Source of the DNA: an uncultured Erysipelotrichaceae bacterium
Lineage (GTDB): Bacteria > Bacillota_I > Bacilli_A > Erysipelotrichales > Erysipelotrichaceae
Length of the DNA stretch: 64,000 bases
Reading direction: 5' to 3'
NCBI GenBank assembly: GCA_945875435.1
Contig: CAMCKH010000003.1
Location: 47,109 to 111,108 of the forward strand
The stretch's first letter is position 1. Every line of letters starts with the position of its first letter. Under the pieces are notes generated by a model, which did not search any database, was not told where the DNA came from, and saw nothing but the letters and a program-made list of their open reading frames with translations. Both the position numbers and the translations under genes were made by a program. Positions 1 to 9,739 of this stretch are shown piece by piece.

Positions 1-370
1 TAAAAATTTAACCGATGTAGGTTTAAAAGATTTTATTTATCAAAATGTAAAAAAACTTAGCGGAGGTCAAAAACAACGAGTTGCGATCGCAAGATCACTT
101 TGTTTAAATCCTGATGTGATACTATTTGATGAACCCACTAGTGCATTAGATCCTGAAATGGTGGAAGAAGTTTTAAAAACTATTAAATCACTTGCTAAAC
201 TAGATATTACTATTATTATAGTTACTCACGAAATGCAATTTGCTAGAGAAGTTTCTGATACTGTTCATTTTATGGATAAAGGGGTTGTGGTTGAAAGTCT
301 AAGTCCAGAAATAATGTATACAAATCCTAAAAACGAAAGAACAAGAGAATTTCTTAAAAAATTCCTATAG
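1..370 (+). CDS. Amino-acid ABC transporter ATPase, C-terminal half (5' end outside window)
   Basis: The reading frame is open from the left edge (codons from base 2), so only about the last 122 residues of a protein usually near 240 residues are present. The visible part holds the ABC signature [15 protein letters not shown], a Walker [16 protein letters not shown] and the H-loop [13 protein letters not shown]. This wording is typical of the GlnQ/HisP group, which powers uptake of polar amino acids at the inner face of the membrane. The permease and binding protein are not in view; they probably lie to the left. The gene converges on the next one and overlaps its stop by 6 bp. Family call is secure, substrate unknown. 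Confidence 0.9.
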   Translation, partial: KNLTDVGLKDFIYQNVKKLSGGQKQRVAIARSLCLNPDVILFDEPTSALDPEMVEEVLKTIKSLAKLDITIIIVTHEMQFAREVSDTVHFMDKGVVVESLSPEIMYTNPKNERTREFLKKFL

Positions 371-1018
371 AAATTGTAAATTATATAAAACTATTGATAC
401 TATTAAAGGAAAATCATAATTTTCCTTTTTATTTATGTAAAAAGCATTACTATTTTCTTCGCCGAAAATTAAACTGTAATTATTACTTTCTATTTTTTCA
501 CTACTAAATAAATTATTGCCATTTTGATTGAAAAAATATAATTGTTGTTCAGGGTATTTTTTCAAATATTCATCAAGCGAATTAAACTTTTCAAAATTTA
601 TTAAAAAAATACCACCCATACTAGATCTTACGGTTTTTAAATTAAAAATATCTAAATCATTATCAATAAGGACTAAATCTTTAAAATTAAAAGATGCCAT
701 TGTTCTCATTATTGTACCCAAATCACCTTCATCTACCTTGCCTTTAATCACAAAATGTTTATTACTGACTAAATTATTTTGAAAATGATGAAATTTACCA
801 ATCACATAACAATTTTCCTTTAAACTTATTTCATTAAAAATCTTGTCATTATAGCTATATTTAATATTTTTATTTTCTAAATCTTTAATAAATTTAAAAT
901 AAATCTCATTTTTTTTAATTTTATTGCTGATAAATATTTCTATAACCTTATCTTTTTGATATTTAATAAGATCTATTGTAAGCGACATACCTAAAGTGTA
1001 AGAAATTAACTTTTTCAT
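365..1018 (-). CDS. TrmH/SpoU-family RNA 2'-O-methyltransferase, divergent
   Basis: 217 residues. A SpoU fold is recognisable from motif 1 ([17 protein letters not shown], usually N-x-G-x-I-x-R-T), motif 2 ([16 protein letters not shown]) and a motif-3 remnant (SLIFGEE followed by [14 protein letters not shown]). Family members add a 2'-O-methyl group to tRNA or rRNA using SAM. Two changes stand out: the motif-1 Asn is Asp, and the motif-3 E-S-L-N-V-S-V-A is E-N-Y-D-F-P-L-I. Activity is therefore uncertain. The N-terminal part is short and lacks a clear YsgA-type substrate-binding domain. It starts divergently from the MurT-like gene, with 43 bp between the two start codons and no Shine-Dalgarno; a TACAAT lies 7 nt before its ATG. 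Confidence 0.75.
   Translation of the reverse strand: MKKLISYTLGMSLTIDLIKYQKDKVIEIFISNKIKKNEIYFKFIKDLENKNIKYSYNDKIFNEISLKENCYVIGKFHHFQNNLVSNKHFVIKGKVDEGDLGTIMRTMASFNFKDLVLIDNDLDIFNLKTVRSSMGGIFLINFEKFNSLDEYLKKYPEQQLYFFNQNGNNLFSSEKIESNNYSLIFGEENSNAFYINKKENYDFPLIVSIVLYNLQFL
405..432 (+). terminator. Intrinsic terminator of the ABC ATPase gene, inside the convergent gene
   Basis: A 10-bp perfect stem, AAAGGAAAAT (405-414) and ATTTTCCTTT (419-428), with a 4-nt loop and a run of T on the + strand. It lies 35 bp after the ABC ATPase stop but within the coding sequence of the leftward methyltransferase gene. Confidence 0.75.
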
Positions 1019-1026
1019 TATTAATA

Positions 1027-1055
1027 TTGTATATTAATATAAAAAAAATTAAAAT
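1027..1055 (+). promoter_or_regulatory. Sigma-A promoter of the MurT-like gene, leaderless
   Basis: -35 TTGTAT (1027-1032), 17-bp spacer, -10 TAAAAT (1050-1055), then exactly 6 nt to the ATG at 1062. The start point is expected at or next to the A of the ATG. There is no Shine-Dalgarno. Confidence 0.6.
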
Positions 1056-1061
1056 AAATAT

Positions 1062-2369
1062 ATGAACTTATTGCTTATATTATTCGCAAAGCTACTAATT
1101 CTTATTGGTAAAAAACTAAAAAGAGGGTCTTCCTTACCTGGAAAAATAATTTATAAAATTAATAAAAATATCTTTAAATATTTTAAATTCAAAAACACCA
1201 AGTTAATTGGAGTTACTGGAAGTAGCGGCAAAGGAAGTAGTAGTTATTTAATCGTCCAAATTTTAAGAGATTTAAACTATAAAGTTGGATATAATGATTC
1301 TGGAAGTAATTTAAGTTATGCGATTTTAACTACTATAATTGATAACTGTGATATTTTTGGAAATTCTAAAGTTGATTATTTTGTTTTTGAAATGGATGAA
1401 AGATTTAGTATCTTTGTTTTTAAAGATTTAATTTTTGATCAAATATTAATTACAAATATAACTAAAGATCAGCCTCCAAGACAATATAATCCTGAAACTG
1501 TTATCAACATTTTAAATAAAGGTTTAAAAAATCAAAATAATTTAATTATTAATGCTAATGATCCTATTATGCAACATTTTACCTTTAATAAAAATGTAAC
1601 TTATTACGATATCAAAGATAAAAACATCTCATACCAAACACAAATTTTTAATAATTCTTACACCAATTATCACAATGAAGAGAAAATAAAATATCATCAT
1701 TACTATTTTGAAAATACTGGTGATTATTACTGTGAAAAAAATAATTTTAAAACCCCAAAAAGCGATATTAGTGCTACTTTAATAGATTATGAAAAATTAG
1801 AAATATTAGTAAATGGAATCAATTTTAAACTAGCCTACCCTATGCTTTTTGATGTATACAACACTCTTTCGGTAATAAGTTTATTTTATGCTTTAAATTT
1901 TAATTTAAAAACCATCTCAAATTCAATGAAAAAAAGATACATCGACAAGAAAATATATAATAGTTTTATTGAGAATAATAGAAAAGTGGTTGTTATTAAT
2001 AATAAAAATGAAAATAGCGGTTCTTTTAATCAAGCTATGCTTTATTTAGCAAGACAGCAGGAACAAAAAATTTTAGTTGTTGGGTGGAAAGAAATTTCAA
2101 GAAGATATGAATTTAACGATATGAGTTGGTTATATGATGTGGAATTTGAAATAATTAAAAATGTTGAAAAAGTATACTGTGTTGGAATTGATGCTTATGA
2201 TATTGCTTTAAGAATGAAATATGCTGGGTTTAAAAACATCATCATCAGTCAAGATTTAAAAAACGCAGTTCAAAAACTTAAAAATGATAATTTGAATATT
2301 TATGCAGTTTTAAATTTTGATTACATCCTGCCTTTCAATAAATATATGGAGGAAAATTATGAAAATTAA
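1062..2369 (+). CDS. murT: MurT-like Mur ligase/DUF1727 protein, with degenerate active-site motifs
   Basis: 435 residues, the usual MurT length, with a Mur-ligase central domain (about 40-300) and a DUF1727 C-terminal region. MurT pairs with GatD to amidate the D-Glu of lipid II. Similarity is clear: an N-terminal LPGKI segment, GVTGSSGKGSSSY as P-loop, NITKDQ, SGSFNQ and DMSWLYDVEFE. Several functional positions differ from the family. The P-loop has G-S-S-G-K-G instead of G-T-N-G-K-T. The four-Cys zinc ribbon is reduced to one Cys (GDYYCEKNNF). The catalytic A-D-G near D-V-S-W reads Y-E-F. It overlaps the GatD-like gene by 11 bp. The family call is firm; an intact MurT reaction is doubtful. 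Confidence 0.8.
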   Translation: MNLLLILFAKLLILIGKKLKRGSSLPGKIIYKINKNIFKYFKFKNTKLIGVTGSSGKGSSSYLIVQILRDLNYKVGYNDSGSNLSYAILTTIIDNCDIFGNSKVDYFVFEMDERFSIFVFKDLIFDQILITNITKDQPPRQYNPETVINILNKGLKNQNNLIINANDPIMQHFTFNKNVTYYDIKDKNISYQTQIFNNSYTNYHNEEKIKYHHYYFENTGDYYCEKNNFKTPKSDISATLIDYEKLEILVNGINFKLAYPMLFDVYNTLSVISLFYALNFNLKTISNSMKKRYIDKKIYNSFIENNRKVVVINNKNENSGSFNQAMLYLARQQEQKILVVGWKEISRRYEFNDMSWLYDVEFEIIKNVEKVYCVGIDAYDIALRMKYAGFKNIIISQDLKNAVQKLKNDNLNIYAVLNFDYILPFNKYMEENYEN

Positions 2370-3018
2370 AATATTACATTTATTTTATGACTTTTTAAAT
2401 CTTTATGGAGAAAGTTTTAATTCATTAGCCTTGCATAATTATTTCGTCAACCAAGAAATAGAGGTTGAACTTATAAAACATAACTTAGAAATGGATCTTG
2501 ATATTGAAAATGTAGATGTTTTATATGTTGGAGCTGGCGAAGAAAGTAAATTAGAAATTGCTTTTAATTATTTAAAAAAATACCAAACAAAACTTAAAAA
2601 TTTTAAAAAAACTATTATTTGTACTGGGAATGCTACAATTTTATTTTCTAAAAATTACCTAAATATTCAAAACTATGAAATTGTTAGAAATCAAACAAGA
2701 ATAGTTAAGGAGGAAGTTTTAAAATTTAAAAACCAATCTTTAATTGGTTTTTACAACACCTATGATTTAATTAAATCTGATCAGACTAATCTTTTTTTAA
2801 ACAAAGATAATAAATATGTTTCTTACAACAATGATAATTTTTACGCTATTGAAATGATAGGTCCATTTTTAGTTAGAAATTACTTTTTCCTAAAATTTGT
2901 AGCAGATAAAGTAATTTTAAATAAAAAATCAGATTATTTAATTAAAGAAATAAATTTTGAATATGAAAAAAATGCTTTAACTGCATTTTTAAAAAATTAT
3001 TATTCTATTGAGAATTGA
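2359..3018 (+). CDS. gatD: GatD-like glutamine amidotransferase, catalytic His missing
   Basis: 219 residues from ATG 2359, which is preceded by GGAGG inside the end of the MurT-like gene. An in-frame ATG at 2317 lies upstream of that ribosome site and is less likely. GatD is the class I glutaminase partner of MurT and feeds it ammonia. Family landmarks: FLNLYGES near the N terminus, LYVGAGEES, and IICTGNATILFS, where the nucleophile Cys is kept. The catalytic-His region, normally Y-L-H-G-P-x-L-x-K-N, reads E-M-I-G-P-F-L-V-R-N, so Ile replaces His. The G-F-x-N-H-G-G-R glutamine-site segment reads GFYNTYDLIK. As seen, it should not work as a normal glutaminase. Its 3' end overlaps the convergent DUF402 gene by 14 bp. 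Confidence 0.8.
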   Translation: MKIKILHLFYDFLNLYGESFNSLALHNYFVNQEIEVELIKHNLEMDLDIENVDVLYVGAGEESKLEIAFNYLKKYQTKLKNFKKTIICTGNATILFSKNYLNIQNYEIVRNQTRIVKEEVLKFKNQSLIGFYNTYDLIKSDQTNLFLNKDNKYVSYNNDNFYAIEMIGPFLVRNYFFLKFVADKVILNKKSDYLIKEINFEYEKNALTAFLKNYYSIEN

Positions 3019-3544
3019 TTGTCATTTTAAAGTATTTCATTAAATATTTTTCAATTAGATTAAAATTAAAAGGTTTTTCCTTATTTTCAATCATTTTTAT
3101 TAATTCTTGCATTTCATTTTCAATAATATCCATTATTTCTTTTGAATAATTCATTGTTTTAGAATGCATTGCGTATTCATGTTCATCTAAAATGGTATAA
3201 GAGTAATCAGGGTGAATCTTAATATCAAGGTCATAATCAATATTTTTAATTCCCTCTTCATCTATTAAACTAGGACTTGCGAGATTACAATAAAAATAAA
3301 CACCGTTTTTTCTAGCCATTGAAATGATATTAAACCAACGATTAAAATAGAAGAAACATATTGCGGGTTCTTTGGTAATCCAATTTCTACCGTCGCTTTC
3401 TAAAATCAAACTTCTATCGGTAACCACCACCAAATACTCATCTGTAACATCTATAACCAAGGCTTTAGACCAAGTTCTATGCAAAGATCCGTTATGTTTA
3501 TAAGATTTAATATATACACTTTCGCCAACTTTTAATTCATTCAT
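3005..3544 (-). CDS. DUF402 family protein, probable nucleoside tri-/diphosphatase
   Basis: 179 residues, full length for the DUF402 (UPF0374, YgaC/Ntdp) family of Bacillota. Recognisable segments are VGESVYIKSYKHNGSLHRTW, ending in the conserved H-R-x-W, then RNWITKEPAICFFY and DYDLDIKIHPD with its acidic metal-site cluster. Family members hydrolyse nucleoside tri- and diphosphates with a divalent metal. It is transcribed divergently from thiN across a 43-bp gap; its promoter (TTGTAA, 18 bp, TATAAT) ends 6 nt before the ATG and there is no Shine-Dalgarno. Substrate here is inferred from the family. Confidence 0.8.
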   Translation of the reverse strand: MNELKVGESVYIKSYKHNGSLHRTWSKALVIDVTDEYLVVVTDRSLILESDGRNWITKEPAICFFYFNRWFNIISMARKNGVYFYCNLASPSLIDEEGIKNIDYDLDIKIHPDYSYTILDEHEYAMHSKTMNYSKEIMDIIENEMQELIKMIENKEKPFNFNLIEKYLMKYFKMTINSQ

Positions 3545-3550
3545 AAAAAT

Positions 3551-3580
3551 ATTATATAAAAAAACTATTTTAAGTTACAA
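3551..3580 (-). promoter_or_regulatory. Promoter of the DUF402 gene, leaderless
   Basis: Read on the minus strand: -35 TTGTAA (3580-3575), 18-bp spacer, -10 TATAAT (3556-3551), then ATTTTT and the ATG. Six nt separate the -10 from the start codon. Confidence 0.6.
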
Positions 3581-3581
3581 T
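3576..3581 (+). promoter_or_regulatory. -10 element of thiN, probably leaderless
   Basis: TACAAT, then ATAACT and the ATG at 3588. No good -35 is seen and there is no Shine-Dalgarno. It overlaps the -35 of the divergent DUF402 gene, so the two promoters cannot easily be occupied together. Confidence 0.45.
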
Positions 3582-3587
3582 ATAACT

Positions 3588-4187
3588 ATGAAAGAAAATG
3601 TAATTTTATGTTGTAAGTTAACAAAAGAAATACCTAATATAGATGGTGAATATATCGGGGTTGATAAAGGTTGCTTGTATCTTTATCAAAAAGGTATTAA
3701 AAATATTACTTGCATAGGAGATTTTGATTCAATAAGTCAAAAAAATCTAAAATTATTAGAAAAAGAAAACAATATTATTAAATACTCCAAAAATAAAGAT
3801 TATAGCGATTCTTATTTAGCTTTAAAATATGTGAGTGGTAAATATAAAAATATCTATCTTTTAGGATCAACATCAAAAAGAATTGACCATTTATTAAATA
3901 ATATTTTTCTATTAAAAGAATTTAAAAACGATAATATTAAAATAATTGATAAATATAACGAGATTTCTTATATCTCTGATAAAACTATAGAATTAACCGA
4001 TTTTAATTATAAGTATATTAGTGTTTTTCCGTTAAAAAACAGTATTTTAACTTTGGAAGGTTTTAAATACCCTTTAAAAAACAAACACTTAAAAGCATTC
4101 GATACTTTAGTTTTATCAAACGAAATTAAAACAAAACCCCTTATTAAAATTAAAGGGGAAGCACTACTTATTAAAAGCAATGACTAA
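3588..4187 (+). CDS. thiN: Thiamine pyrophosphokinase
   Basis: 199 residues, normal for ThiN, which makes thiamine diphosphate from thiamine and ATP in the cytoplasm. Diagnostic motifs are GVDKGCLYL, the nucleotide/metal segment [22 protein letters not shown], and [16 protein letters not shown], which corresponds to G-x-x-G-x-R-x-D-H. No thiamine riboswitch is seen, and only 43 bp separate it from the divergent gene, so expression is probably constitutive. It ends against xerC, overlapping its stop by 4 bp. The usual rpe/rsgA neighbourhood is not present here. Confidence 0.93.
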   Translation: MKENVILCCKLTKEIPNIDGEYIGVDKGCLYLYQKGIKNITCIGDFDSISQKNLKLLEKENNIIKYSKNKDYSDSYLALKYVSGKYKNIYLLGSTSKRIDHLLNNIFLLKEFKNDNIKIIDKYNEISYISDKTIELTDFNYKYISVFPLKNSILTLEGFKYPLKNKHLKAFDTLVLSNEIKTKPLIKIKGEALLIKSND

Positions 4188-5080
4188 TTTTCTTCTATAG
4201 GATGATTATTCATTGTCTTTTTTAAATGATTTAGATTTAAATTAGTATATATTTGAGTTGTTGATAGATTTTTATGACCAAGCATTTCCTGTAAAACTTT
4301 TAAATCAATTCCATTTTCTAAAACATGTGTCGCAAAACTATGCCTAAACAAATGTGGGTGAATATTAATATTAAATTTAGAATTAAAACTTTCGATTATC
4401 TTTTGAACATATCTATTAGAAATAACACTTCCTTTTTGATTAATAAATAAATAATTACTTCCACTATAATTATATTTTTTGTAGTATGTTTCTAAATAAA
4501 GATTTATTAACTCTTTTAAACGATTATAAAAAGGAATAATTCTTTCTTTAGCCCCCTTACCTTTTACCTTTAAAACTAAATTCACAAAATCAATATCGTT
4601 TATCTTGATGCTTGTTAATTCACTAAGTCTAAGACCACAGGCATACATAAATTCAATAAATAAACGATTTCTGATTTCAATTTCATTATTTAAGTCAAAG
4701 CTATCAAGTATATTTTCAATCTGCTCAAAAGAAAGTACAGTAGGGATATTTTTTTTAGTTTTAGCATTCTTAAATAAACTAAATGGATTATTTGTTACAA
4801 TATCGTTATTTACTAAAAATTTAAAAAATGATCTGATACTTGACATATTTCTAGAAAAAGAACTGTCGCTAAGTTTACCTCTGGAAATTACACCACTTCT
4901 AATAATAGAAATATATTCAAAAACAACTTCCTTGTCTACTTTTGAAAGATTATCGATATTTTTTGTTTTTAAAAATTCAAAAAACCTAGAAATATCTCTG
5001 CGATAACTATCATAAGTATCTAAAGAACCACTGCCATTTTGTTTTATATGAGTTAGAAAAAGGTCTAAATAATTATCCAT
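4184..5080 (-). CDS. xerC: Tyrosine recombinase XerC
   Basis: 298 residues from ATG 5080, chosen because GAGGAAC precedes it; an ATG 8 codons upstream lacks such a site. It has an N-terminal SAM-like core-binding domain (about 1-90) and a catalytic domain with Arg in [13 protein letters not shown], Lys in [36 protein letters not shown], and Tyr in that last segment. XerC acts with XerD at dif to resolve chromosome dimers. Its position after topA-trmFO matches codV/xerC of Bacillus, which favours XerC over XerD. The ATG overlaps the trmFO stop by 8 bp. The hslVU genes that often follow in Bacilli are absent. Confidence 0.9.
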   Translation of the reverse strand: MDNYLDLFLTHIKQNGSGSLDTYDSYRRDISRFFEFLKTKNIDNLSKVDKEVVFEYISIIRSGVISRGKLSDSSFSRNMSSIRSFFKFLVNNDIVTNNPFSLFKNAKTKKNIPTVLSFEQIENILDSFDLNNEIEIRNRLFIEFMYACGLRLSELTSIKINDIDFVNLVLKVKGKGAKERIIPFYNRLKELINLYLETYYKKYNYSGSNYLFINQKGSVISNRYVQKIIESFNSKFNINIHPHLFRHSFATHVLENGIDLKVLQEMLGHKNLSTTQIYTNLNLNHLKKTMNNHPIEEN

Positions 5081-6371
5081 TAAGTTCCTCAAGGTATTTT
5101 TCAATATTTTCCATACTTAATTTATAATATTCTTCTCTTTTTTCTTTATGATTAATCAATTTTTCTACTTTAAAAATTCCAAAATTCGCATTCATTGGTG
5201 TTAATTTATCAATTTTATCATTAGAAATATATTCAGACATACTGCCGATCATAGTAGAAGAAGGTATCTTGATTATTTTTTGTTTAGTTAAATATTGATA
5301 CATATTAATTCCCGCATAAAGACCAGATGCAGCACTTTCTACATAACCCTCAACTCCAGTTATTTGACCTGCAAAAAAGATATTTTTATTACTAATTAGC
5401 TGATAAAAATTATTTAATAATTTAGGACTATTAAGATAAGTGTTTCTATGCATAACTCCATATCTTACTATCTCTACATTTTTCAAAGCTGGAACCAGAC
5501 TTAAAATTCTTTTTTGTTCAGGGAAAGTTAAATGTGTTTGAAACCCTACAATATTATATAAAGTTGCGATCGCATTATCCTGTCTTAGTTGAACCACTGC
5601 ATAAGGTTTTTTACCATTATATTCTAAACCTACTGGTTTCATCGGACCGTAAAGTAAAGTTTTAAAACCTCTAGCTGCCATTTCTTCAAAAGGCATACAG
5701 CCTTCAAAAAATATTTCTTTTTCAAATGTTTTTAATTCAACCTTTTTAGCATTAATAAGCTCTTGATAAAATAATAAAAATTCATCCTTACTTAAAGGAC
5801 AATTAATATAATCCCCTTCTTCATCGCTATATCTAGATTTATAATAAGCATAATTAAAATCAATAGAATCTTTCTCAACAATTGGAGCAACCGCATCATA
5901 AAAATACAAATAATTTTTATCAGTGATTTCACCAATATAATTAGATAATTTTTCACTAGTAAGAGGTCCTGTAGCTATTATTGTTGGAAGATTTAAGTCA
6001 AAACTTGTAACTTCTTCATTAATAACTTCAATATTAGGATGATTTTTAATAACTTTAGTGATGTAATTTGAAAATAATACTCTATCAACAGAAAGAGAAC
6101 TTCCTGATTTAACTTTTGTTTCCTCAGCAGCTTTTAAAATCAAACTATCAAGTATTCTCATTTCTTCTTTTAATAAACCGACCGCATTTAAAGGATCATT
6201 GCTTCTTAAAGAGTTTGAACACACAAGTTCTGCAAAGCTATCTAAAGTATGTGCTTCTGATTTTTTTTGTGGTTTCGATTCAAATAATTTAACTTTTATT
6301 CCTCTTTTAGCCAGTTGATAACTAGCTTCACATCCCGCAAGCCCTGCTCCAATCACAATTACTTCTTTCAT
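5073..6371 (-). CDS. trmFO: Folate-dependent tRNA m5U54 methyltransferase TrmFO
   Basis: 432 residues, full length. FAD-binding GxGxxG is in [17 protein letters not shown] at the N terminus. TrmFO signatures follow: [12 protein letters not shown] and [13 protein letters not shown], whose Cys forms part of the catalytic pair, and [12 protein letters not shown]. The enzyme transfers a methylene group from 5,10-methylene-THF to U54 of the T-loop using FADH2. It is the usual route in Bacilli, in place of SAM-dependent TrmA. Its stop-to-start junctions with topA (1 bp overlap) and xerC indicate one operon. Confidence 0.97.
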   Translation of the reverse strand: MKEVIVIGAGLAGCEASYQLAKRGIKVKLFESKPQKKSEAHTLDSFAELVCSNSLRSNDPLNAVGLLKEEMRILDSLILKAAEETKVKSGSSLSVDRVLFSNYITKVIKNHPNIEVINEEVTSFDLNLPTIIATGPLTSEKLSNYIGEITDKNYLYFYDAVAPIVEKDSIDFNYAYYKSRYSDEEGDYINCPLSKDEFLLFYQELINAKKVELKTFEKEIFFEGCMPFEEMAARGFKTLLYGPMKPVGLEYNGKKPYAVVQLRQDNAIATLYNIVGFQTHLTFPEQKRILSLVPALKNVEIVRYGVMHRNTYLNSPKLLNNFYQLISNKNIFFAGQITGVEGYVESAASGLYAGINMYQYLTKQKIIKIPSSTMIGSMSEYISNDKIDKLTPMNANFGIFKVEKLINHKEKREEYYKLSMENIEKYLEELNG

Positions 6372-8350
6372 TATTCCTCACATTTTTTAATAACACGACA
6401 TTTAGGAAATTTGCTGCAACCTAAAAATATTTTTCCATATTTTGACTTTCTTTTTAAAAGTTCGCCATCACATTCATCACAAGCAATCCCTGTTTTTTCA
6501 GCAGGTGTTTTAGTGGTATCTTCAATTTTTCTAGTATACTTACATTCAGGATATGAAGAACACGCAATAAACTTACCAAATCTTCCCTGTCTATACACAA
6601 GATTTAAATTACATAAAGGACACAATTCCCCAACCTCTACCGCAGCAATTTTTTCCATATTTTTATATGCGTTTTCAACTAATGGCTCAAAATCATTATA
6701 AAAAGTTCTTAACGAATCAATGCTGTCAAGTTTATTTTCTGCTATTAAATCTAATTCACTTTCTAAATTTGCAGTATATTTAATATCAATTATTTTACTA
6801 AAATATTGTTTTAATTTTTCGTCAGTAAGAAAACCTTGTTCAGTCGGAACAAAATATTTAGTTTTACCACTTTCGCTAAGTTTTTTGTACTCAACATAAC
6901 CCCTATTAACAATAGTATCAATAATTGTAGCGTAAGTACTGGGTCTTCCTATCCCTTCTTCTTCTAAGGTTTTTATCAAACGAGATTCACTATATCTAAG
7001 TGGAGGTTCTGTAAAATGTTGCTGGTGAGATAATTCATATTTATCGTATTTTTGATCAAGATTAGCCATCGGCAATAAATTATCTTTATAACTATCATAT
7101 TCTTGATAAACCTTTAAAAAACCATCAAACTTTAAAATAGAGCCATTGGTAGTAAAAATATAGTCATTATTATTAAAATTATAAGTTGTATTTTCGCTAA
7201 TAGAATTAGCCATTAGTGATGCGAGTGTACGATAATAAATAAAACTATATACTTTATATTGTTCACTAGTCAAAAATTCTTTAATACTTGCGGGTGTATA
7301 ATCTAAATGTGTAATTCTAATAGCTTCATGAGCATCTTGAGCATTATCATCATTTTTAACCTTATAATATCCAACATATTCTTTACCATAATTTGATTCA
7401 ATATATTTTTTAAGTTCAAATACAAAATCATTAGAAAGTCTGGTGCTGTCAGTTCTCATATAAGTGATAAGACCTACGGTTTCATTTTCAAGATCTATAC
7501 CCTCATATAATTTTTGAGCTATCTGCATTGTTTTTTTAGCACTGTATCCAAATTTACTACTCATTTCCTGTTGAAGAGATGAGGTTGTAAACGGAAGTTT
7601 AGCCGCTCTTTTTTTATCTTCTTTTTTAATTTCAAATAAAGTAAAACTACTACCCAAACTATTTAAAATATTTTGCATAGTATCGTAATTTGGGATATTT
7701 ATCTTCTTATTTTGATACTTTACAAGTTCAGTTTCTACTTTTTTACCTTCTATTTCAAATATTGATTTTAAAGTCCAATACTCTGTAGGTTTAAAATCAT
7801 TAATTTCTTTTTCTTTATCAACTATCATTCTAAGTGCTACAGATTGCACCCTACCAGCACTTTTTGATTTTATTTTAGATTGTAATAACTTAGATAATTT
7901 AAAGCCAATAATACGATCTAAAAATCTTCTTGTTTCTTGTGATTTCACAAGGTTTAAATCAATTTTTCTAGGATTTTCAATCGCATTTAAAACAGCTTTT
8001 TTAGTTATTTCATTAAAAACTATTCTATTTTCATTATCTAGATCTAAATTTAAAACTTGTGCTAAATGCCAAGAAATAGCCTCACCTTCTCTATCTGGGT
8101 CGGTTGCTAAAAAAATTTTATCAGCTTTCTTGCTTTTTTCTATTAATTCTTTTACTACTTTTTTCTTTTCGCTATCAATTGTATAAGTTGGTTCAAAATT
8201 ATTTTCAACATTAATTCCTAACCCCCCTTTACCACTAGTAGCTAAATCTCTAATATGACCTTTGCTACTAAGAACTTGATAATCTTTTCCTAAATATTTT
8301 TCTATTGTTTTAGATTTTGCTGGAGATTCCACTATTACTAAATTTTTCAT
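6371..8350 (-). CDS. topA: DNA topoisomerase I
   Basis: 659 residues from ATG 8350, with AGAGGTG just upstream; a GTG two codons earlier overlaps that site. Toprim domain begins at [20 protein letters not shown] and has the D-x-D-x-E site in [15 protein letters not shown]. The active-site Tyr lies in [17 protein letters not shown]. Two C-terminal four-Cys zinc ribbons follow: CPLCNLNL through CSSYPEC, and CDECDGEL through CSKFPKC. The enzyme relaxes negative supercoils. The order dprA-topA-trmFO-xerC is that of Bacillus. Confidence 0.97.
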   Translation of the reverse strand: MKNLVIVESPAKSKTIEKYLGKDYQVLSSKGHIRDLATSGKGGLGINVENNFEPTYTIDSEKKKVVKELIEKSKKADKIFLATDPDREGEAISWHLAQVLNLDLDNENRIVFNEITKKAVLNAIENPRKIDLNLVKSQETRRFLDRIIGFKLSKLLQSKIKSKSAGRVQSVALRMIVDKEKEINDFKPTEYWTLKSIFEIEGKKVETELVKYQNKKINIPNYDTMQNILNSLGSSFTLFEIKKEDKKRAAKLPFTTSSLQQEMSSKFGYSAKKTMQIAQKLYEGIDLENETVGLITYMRTDSTRLSNDFVFELKKYIESNYGKEYVGYYKVKNDDNAQDAHEAIRITHLDYTPASIKEFLTSEQYKVYSFIYYRTLASLMANSISENTTYNFNNNDYIFTTNGSILKFDGFLKVYQEYDSYKDNLLPMANLDQKYDKYELSHQQHFTEPPLRYSESRLIKTLEEEGIGRPSTYATIIDTIVNRGYVEYKKLSESGKTKYFVPTEQGFLTDEKLKQYFSKIIDIKYTANLESELDLIAENKLDSIDSLRTFYNDFEPLVENAYKNMEKIAAVEVGELCPLCNLNLVYRQGRFGKFIACSSYPECKYTRKIEDTTKTPAEKTGIACDECDGELLKRKSKYGKIFLGCSKFPKCRVIKKCEE

Positions 8351-8390
8351 ATGCACCTCTAATACTGAATATTATATTAATTTTTTACAC

Positions 8391-9107
8391 TTAAATCAAT
8401 TCTAAATCTTTTAAAAATAAAATGTTGGCACCTTCATTTATTAAATGATTATTATAGCTATCTTCAAAAATATCACAAGGAACTACATAAATTTCTTTAT
8501 TCAAATTCAATGCATAATTGATAGTTATAAAAGTTCCACTATTTTTTCTAGCATAAGTTACCAAAAGTTTGTCTCCTAAAGCCGCAATCATTCTGTTTCT
8601 AAATCTAAAATGATGTTTTAAAGGTAATGTATCGTTAGGATATTCACTCAAAACCAAACCGTAATTTTCGATTTCTTGTTGTAACAATTTATTTTTTAAA
8701 GGGTAATAATAATTAATACCACAACCTAATACCGCAATGGTGTTATTGGTGTTAGCTTTATGAACTATTGAGTCTACCCCCAACGCTAATCCTGAAACTA
8801 AAGTATACTTATTTTTTAATTTATCACTAACTATTTTAGTAATATCAAAAAATTTATCGTTGATATTTCTAGAACCTACAATAGCTATTTTTCTTTTATG
8901 CAAAAGATCTAAATTGCCTTTATAATATAACACAAATGGCTTTTCTTTTAAATATAAAAATTCTTGAGGATAATCTTTATCTAAAATAGTAATAACATTT
9001 TCTATTTCTAATTTTTGATAAGGTTTATTTTCAATAATGGCTTGGTAAATCTTATAATAATCACCATTATAAATATAACTATAATATATTAAAGCATCTT
9101 TATTCAT
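8391..9107 (-). CDS. dprA: DNA-processing protein A (DprA/Smf), short form
   Basis: 238 residues, shorter than the usual 280-370. The Rossmann-like core is complete: AIVGSRNINDK, LVSGLALGVDSIVHK, TIAVLGCGINYYYP, LVLSEYPNDTLPLKHHF, RFRNRMIAALGD, and GTFITINYALN. A C-terminal winged helix (DML1-like) is absent and the N-terminal SAM domain is reduced. DprA loads RecA on incoming single-stranded DNA during transformation, so the organism may be competent or recently so. No clear Shine-Dalgarno; TATAAT abuts the ATG, which is too close to serve as its -10. It probably belongs to the lepB-to-xerC unit. Confidence 0.93.
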   Translation of the reverse strand: MNKDALIYYSYIYNGDYYKIYQAIIENKPYQKLEIENVITILDKDYPQEFLYLKEKPFVLYYKGNLDLLHKRKIAIVGSRNINDKFFDITKIVSDKLKNKYTLVSGLALGVDSIVHKANTNNTIAVLGCGINYYYPLKNKLLQQEIENYGLVLSEYPNDTLPLKHHFRFRNRMIAALGDKLLVTYARKNSGTFITINYALNLNKEIYVVPCDIFEDSYNNHLINEGANILFLKDLELI

Positions 9108-9139
9108 ATTATAATTATTACTTTTAATAAGTTTGTTTC

Positions 9140-9739
9140 CTATTTTTTTAATAAAGTTTTGATAGGTTCATAACTTTTTCTGTAACAATTTAAAATCTCA
9201 TTATTAAAAATAATTTCTTGATGAAATTTAGTATAATAACCCTTATGTTTTGAAAAATTATAATTAGGATATAAATAATCATAAGATTTCATTAAATTAT
9301 CTCTAAAAACTTTCGCAACAATACTTGCGGCTGCAATGCTGATAGATTTTTGATCCCCTTTAACAATAAATTGAGAATTCTTATTAACCTTAGCTTTCAT
9401 ATAATCAATTAAATAGTTATCGCAAAAACAATTATCAACCAATCTATTTAAAGCATTATTTCCGGCTTGATTAATATTGAATTTATCAATTTCAGTTACT
9501 GGTATTACTTCTATTTTATAGTATAAAGAATCTTTAATTATAATATGAAATAATTCTTGTCGTTTTTTCTCGCTTATTTTTTTAGAATCGTTTATTTCAT
9601 CATTAAAATAACCAATAGGAAATATCACAAGAGCCATAACCATAGGGCCTACAATACAGCCTCTTCCAACCTCATCTATTCCTGCACAAAGTTCTTTTTT
9701 ATTCCAAAAATTTGTTTCAAACTCAATCAGGTTTTTCAT
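9140..9739 (-). CDS. rnhB: Ribonuclease HII
   Basis: 199 residues, normal for RnhB. Catalytic acidic residues lie in CAGIDEVGRGCIVGPM (Asp, Glu), INDSKKIS (Asp) and YLIDYMKA (Asp). The conserved block FIVKGDQKSISIAAASIVAK follows and ends near KGYYTKFHQ. The enzyme removes RNA primers and single ribonucleotides from DNA. Its start overlaps the rbgA stop by 17 bp, matching the ylqF-rnhB order of Bacillus. Confidence 0.95.
   Translation of the reverse strand: MKNLIEFETNFWNKKELCAGIDEVGRGCIVGPMVMALVIFPIGYFNDEINDSKKISEKKRQELFHIIIKDSLYYKIEVIPVTEIDKFNINQAGNNALNRLVDNCFCDNYLIDYMKAKVNKNSQFIVKGDQKSISIAAASIVAKVFRDNLMKSYDYLYPNYNFSKHKGYYTKFHQEIIFNNEILNCYRKSYEPIKTLLKK

Noticed and set aside
93..100. GCGATCGC (also at 5572-5579) as a cyanobacterial HIP1 element
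   Set aside because: The host is clearly a low-GC Gram-positive; the octamer is better seen as two overlapping copies or parts of the local TCGCAA/TTGCGA word.
2317..2358. Upstream ATG for the GatD-like gene
   Set aside because: The extra 14 residues fall inside the MurT-like gene, precede the GGAGG site and do not resemble the GatD N terminus.
3545..3587. A thiamine riboswitch upstream of thiN
   Set aside because: Only 43 bp separate the divergent starts, far too short for a TPP riboswitch, and the promoter elements fill the space.
9108..9119. TATAAT abutting the dprA ATG as a leaderless promoter
   Set aside because: The gap is 0 nt, so transcription would begin inside the gene; dprA is more likely read from the upstream operon.
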